From NCBI GenBank assembly GCA_964411125.1, contig CAYPJU010000057.1:1-41655 (forward strand): a stretch of DNA of 41,655 bases, given 5' to 3'. The notes below the pieces were generated by a model. It did no database searches. It was given only the letters and a program-made list of their open reading frames with translations, and was not told the DNA's origin. The stretch comes from JBFIHF01 sp964411125. Its GTDB lineage: Bacteria > Myxococcota_A > Bradymonadia > Bradymonadales > Bradymonadaceae. Made by a program: the position numbers and the translations under genes. Of this stretch, positions 39,948-41,655 are shown in pieces (the first letter of the stretch is position 1; each line of letters opens with the position of its first letter).

Positions 39948-40577
39948 ATGAGCGACGAAGGACTGAGGGTCGGTGCGGACGGCATCGCACGGTGCTGGTG
40001 GTGCGGGGACGATCCCGAATACGTGCGATACCACGACGAAGAGTGGGGGTTTCCGGTCGGCGACGACGTGCGGCTCTTCGAGAAGATCTGCCTCGAGGGT
40101 TTTCAGTCGGGTCTGAGCTGGCTCACGATCCTACGCAAGCGCCCCAACTTTCGAGCCGCCTTCGACGGTTTCGATTTCGAGAAGGTCGCTCGATACGACG
40201 ACGACGACGTGGCGCGCCTGCTCGGCGACGCGGGGATCGTGCGGCACCGCGGCAAGATCGAGTCGACGATCAACAACGCGGGTCGCGTCCTCGAGCTGCT
40301 CGAGGAGTTTCCGTCGCTCGCCGCCTACGCGTGGAGCTTCGAGCCGAAGCCCGACGAGCGCCCCGAATCGGTCCGGCGGGGGACGATACCGTCGAAAGGG
40401 CCCGCCTCCGTCGCCCTCGCCAAAGATCTGAAGAAGCGAGGATGGAGCTTCGTCGGGCCGACGACCGCCTACGCGTTCATGCAGTCGGTCGGCATCGTGA
40501 ACGACCACATCGAAGGTTGCGACTTCCGCGAAAAGGCGACCGAGGCACGGGTCGAGTTTCTGCGAAGCAACCGCTGA
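39948..40577 (+). CDS. tag: DNA-3-methyladenine glycosylase I
   Basis: 209 residues, a base-excision repair enzyme that removes 3-methyladenine. The zinc site is conserved: C16 (ARCWWCG), H29 (VRYHDEEWG), H187 and C191 (NDHIEGCDF). E50 in ICLEGFQSGLSW is the presumed catalytic or base-contact Glu. The C-terminal PTTAYAFMQSVGIVNDH is the family signature. ATG 39948 is the only start that gives the family N-terminus; the long upstream opening is antisense to the Cys-rich gene. No operon partner. Confidence 0.96.
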   Translation: MSDEGLRVGADGIARCWWCGDDPEYVRYHDEEWGFPVGDDVRLFEKICLEGFQSGLSWLTILRKRPNFRAAFDGFDFEKVARYDDDDVARLLGDAGIVRHRGKIESTINNAGRVLELLEEFPSLAAYAWSFEPKPDERPESVRRGTIPSKGPASVALAKDLKKRGWSFVGPTTAYAFMQSVGIVNDHIEGCDFREKATEARVEFLRSNR

Positions 40578-40585
40578 GCGCCAAG

Positions 40586-41614
40586 TTACCGCGCGAGGAA
40601 CTCAGTGAGTGCGGCAAAGTAACGGTCGGGTGACTCGAACTGCGGGATGTGGCCGATTCCCTCGATGAGCTCGAGCTCGCTGTTCGGAATCGCGGCGGCC
40701 GTCTTCTTCGCGAGCTCACCGTACAGCCCCATCGTTTTCGCGACCTCCGGCTCGACGAGATTCTTGCCGAGCGCCGTGCGGTCGCGGTCGCCGATGATCA
40801 GGAGCGTCGGCATCTCCAGCTCGCCGAACTCGTAGAGAACGGGCTGTGTGAAGATCATGTCGTAGGTGAGCGCCGAGTTCCACGCGATCTGGTCGTAGTC
40901 GTCGCTCTCGGTCCACCCCGCCTGCAGTTCCGCGAGCTGGTCGTACTCGGGCTTCCACTTGCCGTCGAAGTAGCTCTTCTTCATGTACTCGCGCACACCC
41001 TCGGGCGTCTTCTTCAGCTCCTGCTCGTACCACTGCGCGACGGGGACGTAGGGGACGACCAGCTTCCAGTCTTCGAGGCCGATCGGGTTGACCAGCACCA
41101 GCTTCTTCGTGCGCTCGGGGTTCATGAGCGCGAACCGCGTGGCGAGCATGCCGCCCATCGAGTGGCCGACGACGACGACGTCGCCGACGCCGAGCGCGTC
41201 GAGCAGCCCGGTCGTCTCGTGCGCCAGCGCCTGGAAGGTGAACTGAAAGGCCTGCGGCTTGCTCGACTTCCCGAAACCGATCTGGTCGGGAACGACGACG
41301 CGATACCCTTCTTTCGCGAGCCGCTCGATGGTGTCGGCCCAGTAGGCCCCGGAAAAGTTCTTGCCGTGAAGCAGCAGCACCGTCTGCCCGTTGGGCTCGG
41401 CGGGCGCCACATCCATATACGCCATCTCGAGCGTCTGCCGCTGCGCCTCGACCTGATGGATCTTCACCTCATGGGGGTAGTCGTATCCGGTGAGCCGCGC
41501 GTCGAAGCGGGCGGAGGCCGGGGTCGACTCGGCGGGGACCGCCGTGGGTTCGGCCGCCTTCTTCGAGGAGCAAGCAGCGGCGGCGAGGGCGAGCAGTACG
41601 ATCCAGAGTTTCAT
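40586..41614 (-). CDS. Alpha/beta hydrolase, lipoprotein
   Basis: 342 residues. Lipobox ALAAAAC (Cys15) and a Pro/Ala/Ser tether, so the enzyme is exported and membrane bound. The fold is an epoxide-hydrolase/haloperoxidase-like alpha/beta hydrolase. The oxyanion strand is LLLHGKNFSG, nucleophile S152 sits in VVGHSMGGML, the acid is D276 or D278 (IIGDRDRTA), and H322 is in GIGHIPQFESP. A cap insertion covers about 182-262. Ser nucleophile argues for esterase, lipase or perhydrolase activity rather than epoxide hydrolase; substrate unknown. ATG 41612-41614 sits directly before the signal. Convergent with tag, 8 nt apart. Confidence 0.93.
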   Translation of the reverse strand: MKLWIVLLALAAAACSSKKAAEPTAVPAESTPASARFDARLTGYDYPHEVKIHQVEAQRQTLEMAYMDVAPAEPNGQTVLLLHGKNFSGAYWADTIERLAKEGYRVVVPDQIGFGKSSKPQAFQFTFQALAHETTGLLDALGVGDVVVVGHSMGGMLATRFALMNPERTKKLVLVNPIGLEDWKLVVPYVPVAQWYEQELKKTPEGVREYMKKSYFDGKWKPEYDQLAELQAGWTESDDYDQIAWNSALTYDMIFTQPVLYEFGELEMPTLLIIGDRDRTALGKNLVEPEVAKTMGLYGELAKKTAAAIPNSELELIEGIGHIPQFESPDRYFAALTEFLAR

Positions 41615-41655
41615 GGACAGCTTTCGTGGGGGGAGAGGAGTTTCGGGGCTGGGAT

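Overview
The window is GC-rich chromosomal DNA packed with genes on both strands. It looks like a member of the Myxococcota, and Bradymonadales-like is my best guess. That guess rests on three things: many secreted lipoproteins with low-complexity linkers (NNGT..., NNGVDPDMG...), a MopE-type Asp/Cys motif, and a fused transaldolase/phosphoglucose isomerase. I see no rRNA, tRNA, CRISPR array, insertion sequence or phage gene. At least eleven of about forty genes encode predicted lipoproteins.

Region by region: 1-487 has no supported gene. 488-7356 carries a TipA-like MerR regulator with a textbook 19-bp-spacer operator/promoter, a patatin-like lipoprotein, AlkB repair dioxygenase, signal peptidase II (lspA), a GNAT-cupin fusion, an FmdB-type zinc ribbon, a membrane-anchored EEP-family hydrolase and a 2-oxoglutarate oxygenase. 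7360-12239 carries an aldo/keto reductase, a POTRA-less Omp85-type barrel, an Uup-type ABC-F ATPase and a small lipoprotein. 12444-13783 is an arsenite methyltransferase translationally coupled to a SigZ-like sigma factor with a Cys-rich tail. 13793-19154, all leftward, holds an AidB-like acyl-CoA dehydrogenase, a DUF2293 protein, an unrecognised 406-residue protein and QueG. 19232-22580 is a tight three-gene operon: MopE-like lipoprotein, LolA-fold lipoprotein, and a GspE-N/MshEN-like protein with a long acidic region and no ATPase. 23147-27124 has a DUF2807 lipoprotein, a TPR protein, an OsmC protein, and a KAS III/metallophosphoesterase pair.

The most striking part is 27188-38834. Two oppositely oriented loci each pair DUF4331-family secreted protein(s) with a TPR lipoprotein. 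In the left locus the DUF4331 sequence seems split over two polypeptides: a secreted N-half, and a C-half carried on a lipoprotein with an Asn/Gly/Thr linker and two Cys/His-rich repeats. In the right locus it is one protein, preceded by a beta-propeller lipoprotein with 33-bp tandem repeats. Between the loci lie glutathione peroxidase, Tal-Pgi and an unknown protein. The window ends with a Cys-rich lipoprotein, 3-methyladenine glycosylase I and a lipoprotein alpha/beta hydrolase.

Functionally the window mixes DNA/alkylation repair (AlkB, Tag, AidB-like), redox and metalloid defence (Gpx, OsmC, ArsM) and cell-envelope proteins. The only clear co-transcribed units are those with overlapping or near-touching genes. 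Reading was by eye; family assignments come from recognised motifs and no database search was run.
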